Assembly: GCF_040545805.1 (NCBI RefSeq)
Contig: NZ_JBEPMO010000001.1
Location: 382,673 to 446,672, forward strand
Length of the DNA stretch: 64,000 nt
Reading direction: 5' to 3'
Source: Moheibacter stercoris
Lineage (GTDB): Bacteria; Bacteroidota; Bacteroidia; Flavobacteriales; Weeksellaceae
Below are positions 1 to 9,062 of the stretch, in pieces. The position numbers and the translations under genes are program-made. Under the pieces are notes generated by a model that was given only the letters and a program-made list of their open reading frames with translations, was not told the DNA's origin and searched no databases. Positions within the stretch are counted from its first letter, which is position 1; each line of letters starts with the position of its first letter.

Positions 1-273
1 AAAGACTTTCATTTGAAATTTGTTCATACCCAGATGAGCATTTTCCAAACTCAATTCCACATCATTGGGCAATTCCTTTCCGTTTAAAATTAAAACGACA
101 GAGTCGATTTTATCTTGATTTGCGCCAAATTCAACCTTTAAATTTTTCCCTAAATGAATGGGGCTTTGTTTAAAAGCATAAAAATTCGATTTCAAATCCG
201 ACAAATTGCTGATGTCTTTTTTGCAAGAAACAACAAGTAGTAACCCTAAAAGGAACCAACCAATTTTTTTCAT
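1..273 (-). CDS. Lipoprotein, N-terminal part; probable glutaminyl-peptide cyclotransferase
   Basis: This gene enters from the left edge on the minus strand, so only its first 91 codons are visible. The protein starts MKKIGWFLLGLLLVVSC, a lipoprotein signal peptide with the lipobox VVSC, followed by KKD, so it should be a lipid-anchored envelope protein. The visible part is a beta-rich segment (DSVVLILNGKEL, then HLGMNKFQMKVF). That layout resembles the short N-terminal domain in front of the beta-propeller of Bacteroidota glutaminyl cyclotransferases, enzymes that make N-terminal pyroglutamate on exported proteins. The catalytic part lies outside the window, so this identity is an inference. 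Its ATG is one base beyond the hemH stop codon, so it is probably cotranscribed downstream of hemH. Confidence 0.6.
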   Translation of the reverse strand, partial: MKKIGWFLLGLLLVVSCKKDISNLSDLKSNFYAFKQSPIHLGKNLKVEFGANQDKIDSVVLILNGKELPNDVELSLENAHLGMNKFQMKVF

Positions 274-274
274 A

Positions 275-1267
275 TTAAGCTTCGTTTTTATTCCAACCTT
301 CGATCCATTTTACCAAAACATCGACCCAAGCTTCAGATTCGTTCAAACAAGGGATGTAGGTGTAGTTTTCTCCACCACTTTCCAAATATAATTCTTTATA
401 TCCAATGGCAATTTCCTCTAAGGTTTCCAAACAGTCAGACACAAAGGCTGGCGCCACTACGGCTAAATTTTTCACTCCTTCTTGTGGGAAATCTTTCAAT
501 ACGAAATCGGTATAAGGCTTGATCCAAGGATCTTTCCCCAAACGAGATTGAAAGGAAACTTGCACTTGGTCTTTTTCCAATCCCATCGCTTGACGTACCA
601 ATTCGGTTGTTTCAAAACATTGATCGCGATAGGTTTTGATGTTGGCATTCGGATATTTTTTTGCTTTTGCCTTTGCTTTGTTGTCATGTCTTTCTGGAAT
701 TCCATGATACGAAAACAACAATTTATCAAACTTCTCAGGCAATTGGCTTTTGATGTTTTCGGCCAAAACCTCGATGTAATCAGGTCGATTGTAGAAGGAA
801 TTCAAGAAAGTCAAATTCATATTTTTGAAATACTTCTGTTGAATTTCATTGGTTCTCAAAACAACCGTTTCCGTAGAGCTCATCGTATATTGAGGATACA
901 ATGGGATGACCAAAACATTGGTCACACCTTGATCATGCAATTCTTGTAAAGCAGCTTGGATAGAAGGATTTTGATAACGCATCCCCAAGGCAACTGGAAT
1001 TTCCACTTTTGCGGAAACTTTATTTTTCAAACGTTTTGACAAGACAATCAAAGGAGATCCTTCATCCCACCAAATCGATTCATATGCCTCTGCAGAAGCG
1101 GCTGGACGTTTGGGTAGAATCGCAAATTCAACGACAAATTTTCGCACCAAATAAGGCGTATCCAATACCATTGGATCCATTAAAAATTCGCGTAAATATT
1201 TTCGCACATCTTCCACCTTGGTCGAATCAGGAGACCCTAAATTGATCAATAAAACACCATTCTTCAT
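275..1267 (-). CDS. hemH: Ferrochelatase
   Basis: Ferrochelatase inserts ferrous iron into a porphyrin late in heme synthesis. The 330-residue length fits the bacterial family. The conserved metal-handling histidine lies in SYHGIPERH (His188), and the C-terminal part carries the family block APAFVSDCLETLEEI (about 272-286), whose glutamates are conserved. The reading frame stays open for 24 codons upstream, but family proteins begin at MKNGVLLINLGSP, so I chose the ATG at 1267. A promoter-like TAATTTTG lies at 1337-1344 on the same strand. The gene diverges from ruvB and is followed after one base by the lipoprotein gene at the left edge. Confidence 0.95.
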   Translation of the reverse strand: MKNGVLLINLGSPDSTKVEDVRKYLREFLMDPMVLDTPYLVRKFVVEFAILPKRPAASAEAYESIWWDEGSPLIVLSKRLKNKVSAKVEIPVALGMRYQNPSIQAALQELHDQGVTNVLVIPLYPQYTMSSTETVVLRTNEIQQKYFKNMNLTFLNSFYNRPDYIEVLAENIKSQLPEKFDKLLFSYHGIPERHDNKAKAKAKKYPNANIKTYRDQCFETTELVRQAMGLEKDQVQVSFQSRLGKDPWIKPYTDFVLKDFPQEGVKNLAVVAPAFVSDCLETLEEIAIGYKELYLESGGENYTYIPCLNESEAWVDVLVKWIEGWNKNEA

Positions 1268-1336
1268 AACATAAATTTTTAACGTTCCAAATGACAACCT
1301 TTTGGTTTCATTCGTTGAAATTTGCGTAATTTGGTG

Positions 1337-1344
1337 CAAAATTA
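1337..1344 (-). promoter_or_regulatory. Candidate -7 element for hemH
   Basis: The minus strand reads TAATTTTG followed by C, a full match to the Bacteroidota -7 consensus TAnnTTTG, and it sits about 70 bases before the chosen hemH start. No TTG is found at the expected -33 distance, so only half of the promoter is supported. Confidence 0.4.
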
Positions 1345-1398
1345 AGGGAATAATCTTGAATCGAAGATGATTTCCGTTATGAATTGAATCCGAAATAG

Positions 1399-2424
1399 AT
1401 GTCTGACATTTTAAATCCCGATCGAGATAATTTTTCTGATGAAGAATTACGAATAGAAGAGCAGTTTCGTCCGCAAAGTTTTCATGACTTTACAGGACAA
1501 ATGCATATTTTGGATAATTTGGAAGTCTTTGTGAAAGCAGCCAAATTACGTGGGGAAGCGCTCGATCATGTGCTTTTGCATGGACCTCCGGGTTTGGGTA
1601 AAACGACTTTGGCGCATATCATTGCCAATGAATTGGGCGTCGGAATTAAGATTACTTCAGGTCCAGTTTTAGATAAACCAGGTGATTTAGCTGGACTTTT
1701 AACCAATTTGGAAGAAAACGATGTATTGTTCATCGATGAAATTCATAGAATGTCGCCCGTGATTGAGGAATATTTGTATTCAGCGATGGAAGACTACAAA
1801 ATCGACATCATGATTGAATCGGGACCCAATGCGCGTTCGGTACAAATTGCCTTGAATCCGTTTACATTGATTGGTGCAACAACTAGATCTGGTTTATTAA
1901 CCGCACCACTTCGTGCGCGTTTTGGAATCAATTTCCGATTTGAATATTACCATCAAGAATTATTGAGTACCATCATTCAACGTAGTTCTCGCATCATGGG
2001 AACACCGATTGACGAAGAAGCAGCGATTGAAATCGCGGGTCGCAGTCGTGGAACTCCAAGGATTGCCAATGCACTTTTGCGTAGAACACGAGATTTTGCT
2101 CAAATCAAAGGTTCGGGAAAGATCGATAAAAAGATTTCAGAATTCAGTTTATCGGCTTTGAAGGTCGATCAAAATGGATTGGACGAAATGGACAATAAAA
2201 TTCTTTCGACCATCATTGAAAAATTCAAAGGCGGACCTGTCGGAATTACGACCATTGCAACAGCAGTAGGGGAGAATACGGGAACTTTGGAAGAGGTTTA
2301 CGAACCTTATCTAATCCAAGAAGGGTATCTTATGCGAACTCCGCGCGGTCGTGAAGCAACCGAAAAAGCCTACAAACATTTAGGAAAAATAAAATCAAGC
2401 TCCCAAGGAGGTTTGTTTGATTAA
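1399..2424 (+). CDS. ruvB: Holliday junction branch migration helicase RuvB
   Basis: RuvB is the hexameric AAA+ motor that drives branch migration of Holliday junctions together with RuvA during recombinational repair. The 341-residue protein has the full family layout: Walker A GPPGLGKTT (about 62-70), Walker B FIDEIHR, sensor 1 GATTR, and the arginine-bearing TAPLRARFG segment. The C-terminal winged-helix DNA-binding domain contains GGPVGITTIA and ends in MRTPRGREATEKAY. The ATG at 1399 gives the usual N-terminus. A strong hairpin terminator follows four bases after the stop, so the gene appears to be transcribed alone. No ruvA or ruvC lies beside it, which is common in Bacteroidota. Confidence 0.97.
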   Translation: MSDILNPDRDNFSDEELRIEEQFRPQSFHDFTGQMHILDNLEVFVKAAKLRGEALDHVLLHGPPGLGKTTLAHIIANELGVGIKITSGPVLDKPGDLAGLLTNLEENDVLFIDEIHRMSPVIEEYLYSAMEDYKIDIMIESGPNARSVQIALNPFTLIGATTRSGLLTAPLRARFGINFRFEYYHQELLSTIIQRSSRIMGTPIDEEAAIEIAGRSRGTPRIANALLRRTRDFAQIKGSGKIDKKISEFSLSALKVDQNGLDEMDNKILSTIIEKFKGGPVGITTIATAVGENTGTLEEVYEPYLIQEGYLMRTPRGREATEKAYKHLGKIKSSSQGGLFD

Positions 2425-2428
2425 ATAA

Positions 2429-2454
2429 AAAATCCCGCTAAAGGGCGGGATTTT
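2429..2454. terminator. Bidirectional terminator between ruvB and the T9SS gene
   Basis: A perfect 10-bp stem (AAAATCCCGC / GCGGGATTTT) encloses a 6-base loop, with A and T runs on either side. It can therefore stop ruvB on the plus strand and the convergent secreted-protein gene on the minus strand. Confidence 0.9.
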
Positions 2455-2468
2455 CTATGAGTTGAAAT

Positions 2469-4730
2469 TTATTTCTTAATCAGTTTTTTGGAAGTCAATT
2501 TCCCATCGACTTCTATGGAGATAAGATAGATGCCTTTTGGTAAAAAAGATAAATTTATATTTTTCAAATCCTTTGCATTTCGAACTTGAGAAAGAATTTG
2601 TTTTCCTGAAAGGTCTGTTAGAATTAGTTTGTAATTAGAATTTAGATTTTCAGGAATTTCAAAAGAAACAATATCGCTAAATGGATTCGGATAAACCACA
2701 AAATCATTCTCGGCATTTAAATCTTGTGTATTTAAAGTGGAATTCAATTGAAAGGCTGGTGAAATCGCTTGAATTTGTTTGTTTCCGTCAGCATCTGTAG
2801 AAATAACTTTCACATCATACCAAGCATTCTCAGACGTAGGCTGAATAGTTGCTAAACTTGCTTCATAATAATTGCCAAAAGCGGGTAATTGAAAAAATTC
2901 CTCCATTTCAGTTAATGGAATTTCCACCCATTCGCTTTGGTTATGTTCACGGTAAAAAAATGCTACATTGTTTCCTGCTACATATTGAAATTCTCCACTC
3001 CAATCGTCCATAGCCACATAATCGAAATCACCAGCCGCTATTCGAACCACAGGAACATCATCTGACGTAAATCGGTTGGTAACGATATCTTCTCCATTTC
3101 TGAATTGTAACATTTGCAAGGTCGGAGGTTCATTTCCTGAACTTGCATCATAAATAAGTTCCGTTGTATTATTCCCAAGGATATCACCAACTTTCGTATT
3201 CTCATTGGTTAAAATGATTTCAACTTGTCCCTCTTCAGGAAGTTCTTCTGTCAAAAAGTTCAAATAGGTTCCATCGAAAAGAGTTTGTCCATTTTGTTTC
3301 AAGATTACATCTGTCGCAAAAACATCGGTCTCTCTGATTTCATTGTATTGTCCTTTATAGTTAATTAGAAGCGAATTGGACGTTAACTCAGGAGCAAGAA
3401 AAGTACCTGTTACAGTAATCGGAACGCTTGAACCTAACACAGCAGAAGAATTCAGCTCTCTACCAAGTGTGAATTTAGGATGATGAGGCAATCCCAAAAC
3501 ATATCCATCCATATTTAAGTAATACTTGTTCGCCAAGGTGATGCTGCTATAACTTAAATGAGAAGAACCATAGTGAACATTTCCCTCAGGATCACCAAAA
3601 ACTGAAGCTCCCTTGATAGAAAAAGATTCAGGACCATAGTAAGGATCTATTATTGCCACGTGTTCTGCCAATTGCGGATACAACATCATGCCATATTCAG
3701 ACTCATTTTTAAATCGATTGATGTAGGTTTTGATGGGTGTTTCAGTCGAAATTGGCTGATTATTGACAATGGCCCAACCTCCAAGAAGTAAATCCTGATT
3801 TAAGACTAATTCCGTTCCAAAACCATAATATTTAGTATTGTTTTGAGCGAAATTACTTGGTTGAAATTTCTCTTCATGATACACATATTCCGATGCTTGA
3901 TTAATGATTTCTTGTGATTCTTGGAAATTGGTTAGTTTGTCAAAAAGGATCAAATAATTCCCAGTTTCAAACTTATTCCCAATACTACTATGGTAAGCTA
4001 CATATCGGTCACTTACATTATTGATATAGAAATCCCATAGAGGACCCGTTTCTTCAACTGGATAATCTGTTACATAACTTGAAACACCAAGCCCCATTTG
4101 GGTAGGTTGAAAACTGAAATAACGCTCAACGATAAGTTGTGTATAGGTATTGGTTTCTGGATAATGAATCCCTGGATTCAAGGGTTGACCATTTTGATCG
4201 ACCGTCTTGATGCTTATATAATTGGTAGATTCTGTCGGATTGATGTCAACAACAGTACCTTCCGAAATGTTCATATGCTCCTTTACAACATATGTCGCCC
4301 GATTGGAAATATGCTTGAATTCTGCAAAAACATCATATTCGCCCGCAGGTACATTCATACTGATTTCGTCATTACCTTGATAAAAAGCAACATTCATATA
4401 GCCTTCTTCATTGTACACATAAATAATCCATGGCGCAATATATTCTTGCGGGTCATAGTTAAGTTGTAAATTGAAACTGATGTTTTCAGTATCATTTGTT
4501 CCTTCAGTACTCTGTTGGTTACTAGAAAGAATTGAATTATTTACATAGGTAGTTTTGTCGGTAGTGAAAGAAATTTCGGTGAAATTTTTAAGATCAACAT
4601 CTCTTGCAATCAAGTCAGAATTTTCACTGCGTAAATTTCGATTCTCTGTATAGCTTATTTGCGCCAAAGCTGAATTGCTGATCAACAATAACAGTAAGCT
4701 AAATTTTTGAAAATGGAACATTTTTCTCAT
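2469..4730 (-). CDS. Large secreted protein with T9SS type A sorting domain, function unknown
   Basis: This 753-residue protein has a Sec signal peptide (hydrophobic run ending SALAQ, about residues 8-24). Its last 75 or so residues form a type IX secretion sorting domain: VVYPNPFSD, then a beta-sandwich with LTDLSGKQIL and LPKGIYLISIEVDGK, ending in KKLIKK. Proteins with this tail cross the outer membrane through the T9SS and are usually anchored to the surface or released. The middle 600 residues are beta-rich, acidic and low in cysteine. I recognise no protease, glycosidase or adhesin motif there. ATG codons occur at residues 1 and 4. The gene stands alone between two terminator or promoter regions. 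PorQ, a component of the same export system, is encoded at 17444-18466. Confidence 0.85.
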   Translation of the reverse strand: MRKMFHFQKFSLLLLLISNSALAQISYTENRNLRSENSDLIARDVDLKNFTEISFTTDKTTYVNNSILSSNQQSTEGTNDTENISFNLQLNYDPQEYIAPWIIYVYNEEGYMNVAFYQGNDEISMNVPAGEYDVFAEFKHISNRATYVVKEHMNISEGTVVDINPTESTNYISIKTVDQNGQPLNPGIHYPETNTYTQLIVERYFSFQPTQMGLGVSSYVTDYPVEETGPLWDFYINNVSDRYVAYHSSIGNKFETGNYLILFDKLTNFQESQEIINQASEYVYHEEKFQPSNFAQNNTKYYGFGTELVLNQDLLLGGWAIVNNQPISTETPIKTYINRFKNESEYGMMLYPQLAEHVAIIDPYYGPESFSIKGASVFGDPEGNVHYGSSHLSYSSITLANKYYLNMDGYVLGLPHHPKFTLGRELNSSAVLGSSVPITVTGTFLAPELTSNSLLINYKGQYNEIRETDVFATDVILKQNGQTLFDGTYLNFLTEELPEEGQVEIILTNENTKVGDILGNNTTELIYDASSGNEPPTLQMLQFRNGEDIVTNRFTSDDVPVVRIAAGDFDYVAMDDWSGEFQYVAGNNVAFFYREHNQSEWVEIPLTEMEEFFQLPAFGNYYEASLATIQPTSENAWYDVKVISTDADGNKQIQAISPAFQLNSTLNTQDLNAENDFVVYPNPFSDIVSFEIPENLNSNYKLILTDLSGKQILSQVRNAKDLKNINLSFLPKGIYLISIEVDGKLTSKKLIKK

Positions 4731-4846
4731 GGTATTAAAAAATTAAGGCGCAATGATATTGTTTCGATTCAGTCTTGCCAAAATTTGAGCTTCCCGAAAT
4801 CTTCCCGTTTCAAATTCTATTTTACAAAAACTTGAAATTCAAAAAT

Positions 4847-6328
4847 TTAGAAATTGTTAAACCAATCGTACAAATCAACGTTCGTTGGGATATTTAATTT
4901 TTTTCTGATGAGATGTTTCTTGTTTTGAACAGTTTTGGGTGCGATATATTTATACCTTGCCATATTTTTCGTCGGAATTTTCAGCTTCAACATCGCACAA
5001 ATTTCCAACTCCGAACTCGACAAATTTGGATTAATGGCAAGCAATCTTGAACTAAAATCACCAAACTTTTTGTCGAAATAAAGCAGAAAAGTAGGGTCGT
5101 TATTTTGCAGAAATTCCATCAAATGATTTAATTCTTCTTCTGATAAATTAATCTGGCTTTGTGATTTTTCTTGATTTGAATTCAGCTTTTCTTTTCTAAA
5201 TCTTCGATAAAATAATAAACCTATTCCTATCAACACAAGCAAAGACGCAGCCATAATAATGTGAAGAATTTGTAGTGAAGAATTAGAAGTTTTCTCTTCT
5301 TTTAATAAAGTTTGAAGAGATTTTTTCTGACTTTGCGTGATGCGTAATTCAAGAGAATCCAACTTATTCTTATAGTTCTTGGCTGCAATAGTATCATTTA
5401 ATCTTTCGTATGATTTAATGATGTTTTGATACAGTAACCGCGTGTTTAAGTGATTTTTATATCCAGTTATTTTTTCGGCAAAATGGAAATTTATCAAAGC
5501 CTTCTCAAAATTCTCTTGTTTGAAAGCAACATTTCCTATTGTTGAATAATTATTAAACTCTATATCATCTCGGTCATAATTCTTTTCAGAAGCCAACGAT
5601 AACTCCGCAAAATAGACAGCCGAATCTTCCCTGTCCAATTGATAATTCACCACTGCGAGATTGGAATGGTGGATATATAGCAAACGATCTTTTAGAGATT
5701 TGTTTTGTATTTTTTTAAAATATTTCCCAGCAATATGAATGTATTCAAACTGCTTTTGAAAATCTTTTTGCTGCGAATAATAATTGGAGTTGGCAATATA
5801 TATATCGGCCAAAGTAAGCAAGTCCAATTCTTGATCTTCCTTTAGACTTTCCGCCAATTTTGTTCCCAATTGAAGCTCATTGAAAGCTTCTTCTTCCAAA
5901 TCACTAAAGATGAGTGCTTCAAACAAATGTTTTCTGGCCATTACCTCATAGGTAATTTGTTTATATTCTTGAGCCTTAGTCAACAAGGTTTTGGCGTATT
6001 TCAACATTTGGTCAAAATCATTACGTACTTTGCTATAGGTACAATTTGCATCAAGCGCCATTAATTCTGCCCTCTGATCACCCAATTGAATGGCACGTTT
6101 TTTCAGCTCTTGAGTGTTCTCAAGATATAATTCTGGGTTTTTACCTAAAATTTCTTGCTGATTTCGCCTCCATTCACTCAAATCTATGGGCAAAATTTCT
6201 TGAGCTTTGGGTGAGATAAACCCCATCCATATAGTCAAGATTGCAAATAGAGTTTTGATTGGATTATGTTTGAATATTGATGGCAAAATGGAAAAATCTT
6301 TGAATAAAATTTGTACAAATATAGCCAA
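4847..6328 (-). CDS. TPR membrane protein with C-terminal LuxR-like DNA-binding domain
   Basis: The protein begins with a hydrophobic export segment (around residues 24-43, ending SPKAQ). A long helical region of tetratricopeptide-type repeats follows, then one transmembrane helix at about 354-375 and a cytoplasmic tail. The final 90 or so residues hold a helix-turn-helix of the LuxR type (LSSSELEICAMLKLKIPTKN, then APKTVQNKKHLIRKKL). The architecture, periplasmic TPR sensor plus membrane helix plus HTH, is common in Bacteroidota and implies a one-component regulator that acts from the membrane. This HTH is divergent compared with the pair at 40.5-44.1 kb. The ATG at 6328 leaves an unusually long N-terminus before the signal-like segment, so a later start is possible. 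Target genes are unknown. Confidence 0.75.
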   Translation of the reverse strand: MAIFVQILFKDFSILPSIFKHNPIKTLFAILTIWMGFISPKAQEILPIDLSEWRRNQQEILGKNPELYLENTQELKKRAIQLGDQRAELMALDANCTYSKVRNDFDQMLKYAKTLLTKAQEYKQITYEVMARKHLFEALIFSDLEEEAFNELQLGTKLAESLKEDQELDLLTLADIYIANSNYYSQQKDFQKQFEYIHIAGKYFKKIQNKSLKDRLLYIHHSNLAVVNYQLDREDSAVYFAELSLASEKNYDRDDIEFNNYSTIGNVAFKQENFEKALINFHFAEKITGYKNHLNTRLLYQNIIKSYERLNDTIAAKNYKNKLDSLELRITQSQKKSLQTLLKEEKTSNSSLQILHIIMAASLLVLIGIGLLFYRRFRKEKLNSNQEKSQSQINLSEEELNHLMEFLQNNDPTFLLYFDKKFGDFSSRLLAINPNLSSSELEICAMLKLKIPTKNMARYKYIAPKTVQNKKHLIRKKLNIPTNVDLYDWFNNF

Positions 6329-6629
6329 GCTCTTTTTGGAAATTCCTGTGGCTAGGTTTTGATTAGTATTAATAAGATTTACTTTTAAGCTAACATAATA
6401 ATGATTAAGGCTTTATATAATTCGAGATTCAATAAAAAAAATCATTCTTTAAGAAGGTCAAATGACAAATTTGTTGAGATTAACAGTCATCCTTCCGACA
6501 ACTTGTCAGTTTAATGACTTTTTTACTTTCCAAAATGTCAGAAATTGGGTGGAATAGTGAGCTTGACGAACTATGGCACATTTTTCGTCAGTATTGAGGT
6601 CAATTAATCTTAATATAAAATTTAGAAAT
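6329..6629. promoter_or_regulatory. groESL control region rich in TGACA/TGTCA half-sites
   Basis: This 301-bp gap separates the divergent TPR regulator and groES. From about 6460 to 6595 it holds repeated TGACA/TGTCA-like half-sites, including the inverted repeat GACAA-C-TTGTC at 6497-6507, ATGTCA at 6535-6540, TTGACG near 6563 and CGTCAG near 6586. No full Bacteroidota -33/-7 pair (TTG, TAnnTTTG) is seen in front of groES. This fits a dedicated heat-shock control system, but that reading is inferred. Confidence 0.45.
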
Positions 6630-6908
6630 ATGTCAGAAATTACAATTAAACCATTAGCAGATCGCGTGGTAGTTTTACCAGCTCCTGCTGAAACGCAAAC
6701 AGCATCAGGAATCATCATCCCTGATACAGCAAAAGAAAAACCTCAACAAGGAACAATTGTAGCTGTTGGTGGAGGTAAAGTTGACGAACCTATGACTGTA
6801 AAAGTAGGTGACAAAGTTTTATACGGGAAATATTCAGGTACTGAATTGAAATGGGATGGTAAAGATTATCTTATCATGAGAGAATCTGACATCTTAGCAA
6901 TTGTTTAA
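6630..6908 (+). CDS. groES: Co-chaperonin GroES
   Basis: GroES is the heptameric lid of the GroEL folding chamber. The 92-residue protein shows the family core: IKPLADRVVVLPAPAE at the start, the mobile-loop region TASGIIIPDTAKEKPQQG, and the C-terminal YLIMRESDILAIV. The open frame extends 19 codons upstream, but the family N-terminus is MSEITIKPL, so the ATG at 6630 was chosen. It is followed after 95 bases by groEL, the normal order, and the two are almost certainly one operon. The upstream region carries clustered TGACA/TGTCA half-sites. Confidence 0.97.
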   Translation: MSEITIKPLADRVVVLPAPAETQTASGIIIPDTAKEKPQQGTIVAVGGGKVDEPMTVKVGDKVLYGKYSGTELKWDGKDYLIMRESDILAIV

Positions 6909-7003
6909 TTAATGACGTTTCAGGTTGCAGGTTTCTCGTTCAAAGTTTCCTGTCCTGATAATCACTTTAAACTTTGAACATCAAACTTTAAACTCAAAGA
7001 AAA

Positions 7004-8629
7004 ATGGCAAAAGACATAAAATTTGATATCGAATCAAGAGACGCTTTAAAAAGAGGTGTCGATGCATTGGCAAATGCAGTAAAAGTAACATTAGGTCCAA
7101 AAGGTAGAAACGTAGTTTTAGAAAAATCTTTCGGTGCACCACACGTAACAAAAGACGGAGTTTCTGTTGCAAAAGAAATCGAATTGGCAGATCCAATCGA
7201 AAACTTAGGAGCTCAAATGGTAAAAGAAGTAGCTTCTAAAACCAATGACGTTGCCGGTGACGGAACAACAACTGCAACCGTATTAGCACAAGCAATCGTT
7301 CGTGAAGGATTGAAAAACGTAGCTGCAGGTGCAAACCCAATGGATTTAAAAAGAGGGATCGACAAAGCAGTTGCTGCTGTAGTTGCTAACTTGAAAGAAC
7401 AATCTCAAGAAGTAGGAGATAGCTCTGACAAAATCAAACAAGTAGCATCCATTTCTGCTAACAACGACGATACCATCGGTTCTTTGATCGCAGAAGCTTT
7501 CGCTAAAGTTGGAAAAGAAGGTGTAATCACCGTAGAAGAAGCAAAAGGAACTGACACTACTGTGGACGTAGTAGAAGGAATGCAATTCGACAGAGGATAC
7601 CAGTCTCCATATTTCGTAACCAACCCAGACAAAATGGTTGCAGAATTAGACAATCCGTACATCTTATTATACGACAAAAAGATTTCTAACTTACAAGACA
7701 TCTTACCAGTATTGGAGCCAGTAGCACAATCTGGACGTCCTTTGATGATCATTTCAGAAGAAGTAGAAGGACAAGCATTGGCAACTTTGGTAGTAAACCG
7801 TTTGAGAGGATCTTTGAAAATTGCTGCTGTTAAAGCACCAGGATTTGGTGACAGAAGAAAAGCAATGTTAGAAGACATTGCAATCTTAACAGGGGGTACT
7901 GTGATTTCAGAAGAAAGAGGATACTCGTTAGAAAGCGCAACTTTAGATATGTTAGGAACTGCAGAGAAAGTTCAAATCGACAAAGACAATACAACCATCG
8001 TTAACGGAGCGGGTGACGAAGCACAAATCAAAGCGCGCGTAAACGAAATCAAAGCACAAATTGAATCAACAACTTCAGACTACGATCGTGAAAAACTACA
8101 AGAACGTTTAGCGAAATTAGCAGGAGGAGTTGCGGTACTTTATGTAGGAGCTGCTTCAGAAGTAGAGATGAAAGAGAAAAAAGACCGTATCGATGACGCA
8201 TTGCACGCAACAAGAGCTGCAGTTGAAGAAGGAATCGTTCCAGGTGGAGGTGTAGCTTACGTTCGTTCATTGGCTTCTTTAGCAAACTTACAAGGTGAAA
8301 ATGCAGACGAAACAACAGGTATCAGCATCGTACGTCGCGCTATCGAAGAACCATTACGCCAAATCGTTTTAAACGCAGGTGGAGAAGGTTCAGTAGTTGT
8401 AGCAAAAGTAAAAGAAGGAACTGCAGATTTCGGATACAACGCGAAAAAAGACGTGTACGAAAATATGTACGAAGCAGGGATTATCGACCCAACTAAAGTT
8501 TCACGTGTAGCATTAGAAAATGCAGCATCTGTTTCAGGTATGTTGATTACGACAGAAGCAGTTATCACAGAAATCAAAAAAGACGAACCAGCAATGCCAC
8601 CAATGGGCGGTATGCCGGGGATGATGTAA
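7004..8629 (+). CDS. groEL: Chaperonin GroEL
   Basis: GroEL is the 60-kDa ATP-driven chaperonin that refolds cytoplasmic proteins with GroES. The 541-residue protein matches the family from end to end: TLGPKGRNVVLEKSFG and the nucleotide-site DGTTTATVLA in the equatorial domain, PYILLYDKKISNLQDILPVLE in the apical domain, GGGVAYVR near the C-terminal hinge, and the Gly/Met tail GGMPGMM. Codon use is strongly biased towards a few codons, as expected for a highly expressed gene, and this leaves long open frames on the opposite strand. A hairpin terminator lies 68 bases after the stop. Confidence 0.98.
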   Translation: MAKDIKFDIESRDALKRGVDALANAVKVTLGPKGRNVVLEKSFGAPHVTKDGVSVAKEIELADPIENLGAQMVKEVASKTNDVAGDGTTTATVLAQAIVREGLKNVAAGANPMDLKRGIDKAVAAVVANLKEQSQEVGDSSDKIKQVASISANNDDTIGSLIAEAFAKVGKEGVITVEEAKGTDTTVDVVEGMQFDRGYQSPYFVTNPDKMVAELDNPYILLYDKKISNLQDILPVLEPVAQSGRPLMIISEEVEGQALATLVVNRLRGSLKIAAVKAPGFGDRRKAMLEDIAILTGGTVISEERGYSLESATLDMLGTAEKVQIDKDNTTIVNGAGDEAQIKARVNEIKAQIESTTSDYDREKLQERLAKLAGGVAVLYVGAASEVEMKEKKDRIDDALHATRAAVEEGIVPGGGVAYVRSLASLANLQGENADETTGISIVRRAIEEPLRQIVLNAGGEGSVVVAKVKEGTADFGYNAKKDVYENMYEAGIIDPTKVSRVALENAASVSGMLITTEAVITEIKKDEPAMPPMGGMPGMM

Positions 8630-8696
8630 TTTATGATGAGTAGCTGGTACTTAGAACCAAGTATCAAGTACAATTCAAAAATTCAGAATAAAACAG

Positions 8697-8724
8697 AAGC
8701 GGACAGAAATGTCCGCTTTTTTTA
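8697..8724 (+). terminator. groESL terminator
   Basis: A 9-bp stem (AAGCGGACA / TGTCCGCTT) with a GAAA tetraloop is followed by a run of seven T, a classic intrinsic terminator. Confidence 0.93.
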
Positions 8725-8730
8725 TACCAG

Positions 8731-8759
8731 CCCTGTTAGGGTTGCAAACCCTAACAGGG
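8731..8759. repeat. Perfect intergenic palindrome
   Basis: Two 13-base arms (CCCTGTTAGGGTT and its reverse complement) surround a 3-base centre. It follows the groEL terminator without a T-run of its own, so it is not simply a second terminator. Related palindromes with CCCTGTCA or CCTTGTCA cores occur at 19144-19176, 38716-38730 and 52251-52261. Confidence 0.85.
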
Positions 8760-8888
8760 TTCAAACTACACAAATTGACAGTTTGCCCCGCTCCACGTTC
8801 TTTGCGTTAAAAAAGTATAAAACCTTTGCGTTCTCTGCGGTTAAAATCATAAATCAACAATCATCAATCAAAAAAAAAATTAAAATTT

Positions 8889-9062
8889 GGGCGTGCCCCC
8901 GCTGCTCCGTTGCACTCCGCGTCACGGTCGGGCTATCCGTTCCTATCTTTTTGGGAAAACTATGTGAAAACCAAAATTTATGGGGTGCCTAAGCGAAGTC
9001 GAAGGCATTATTAAAATGCAGATATCAACCCCAAAAAGGATATCCACTACTATCCCTCACTC
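8889..9062 (+). repeat. Structured dispersed element, copy A
   Basis: This copy starts GGGCGTGCCCCCGC, continues with CACGGTCGGGCTATCCG, and ends with ATCCCTCAC. A stem TATCTTTTTGGG / CCCCAAAAAGGATA lies inside it. Its loop carries a further nested palindrome (TGCCT at 8986-8990 with AGGCA at 9003-9007, around AAGCGAAGTCGA). It shares the outer frame with the copies at 17159, 23231 and 32317. Confidence 0.75.

Noticed and set aside
482..949. 155-codon plus-strand frame across hemH
   Set aside because: It lies wholly opposite a well-supported ferrochelatase gene and has no protein-like motif.
6574..6590. Sigma-54-like TGGCACA upstream of groES
   Set aside because: The -24 half is good, but the -12 half at the required spacing reads CGTC, not TTGC. 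No enhancer-binding regulator is nearby.
7405..7878. 157-codon open frame antisense to groEL (and others at 8049-8315 and 8257-8673)
   Set aside because: These frames arise from the strong codon bias of groEL. They have no family features, and groEL itself is certain.
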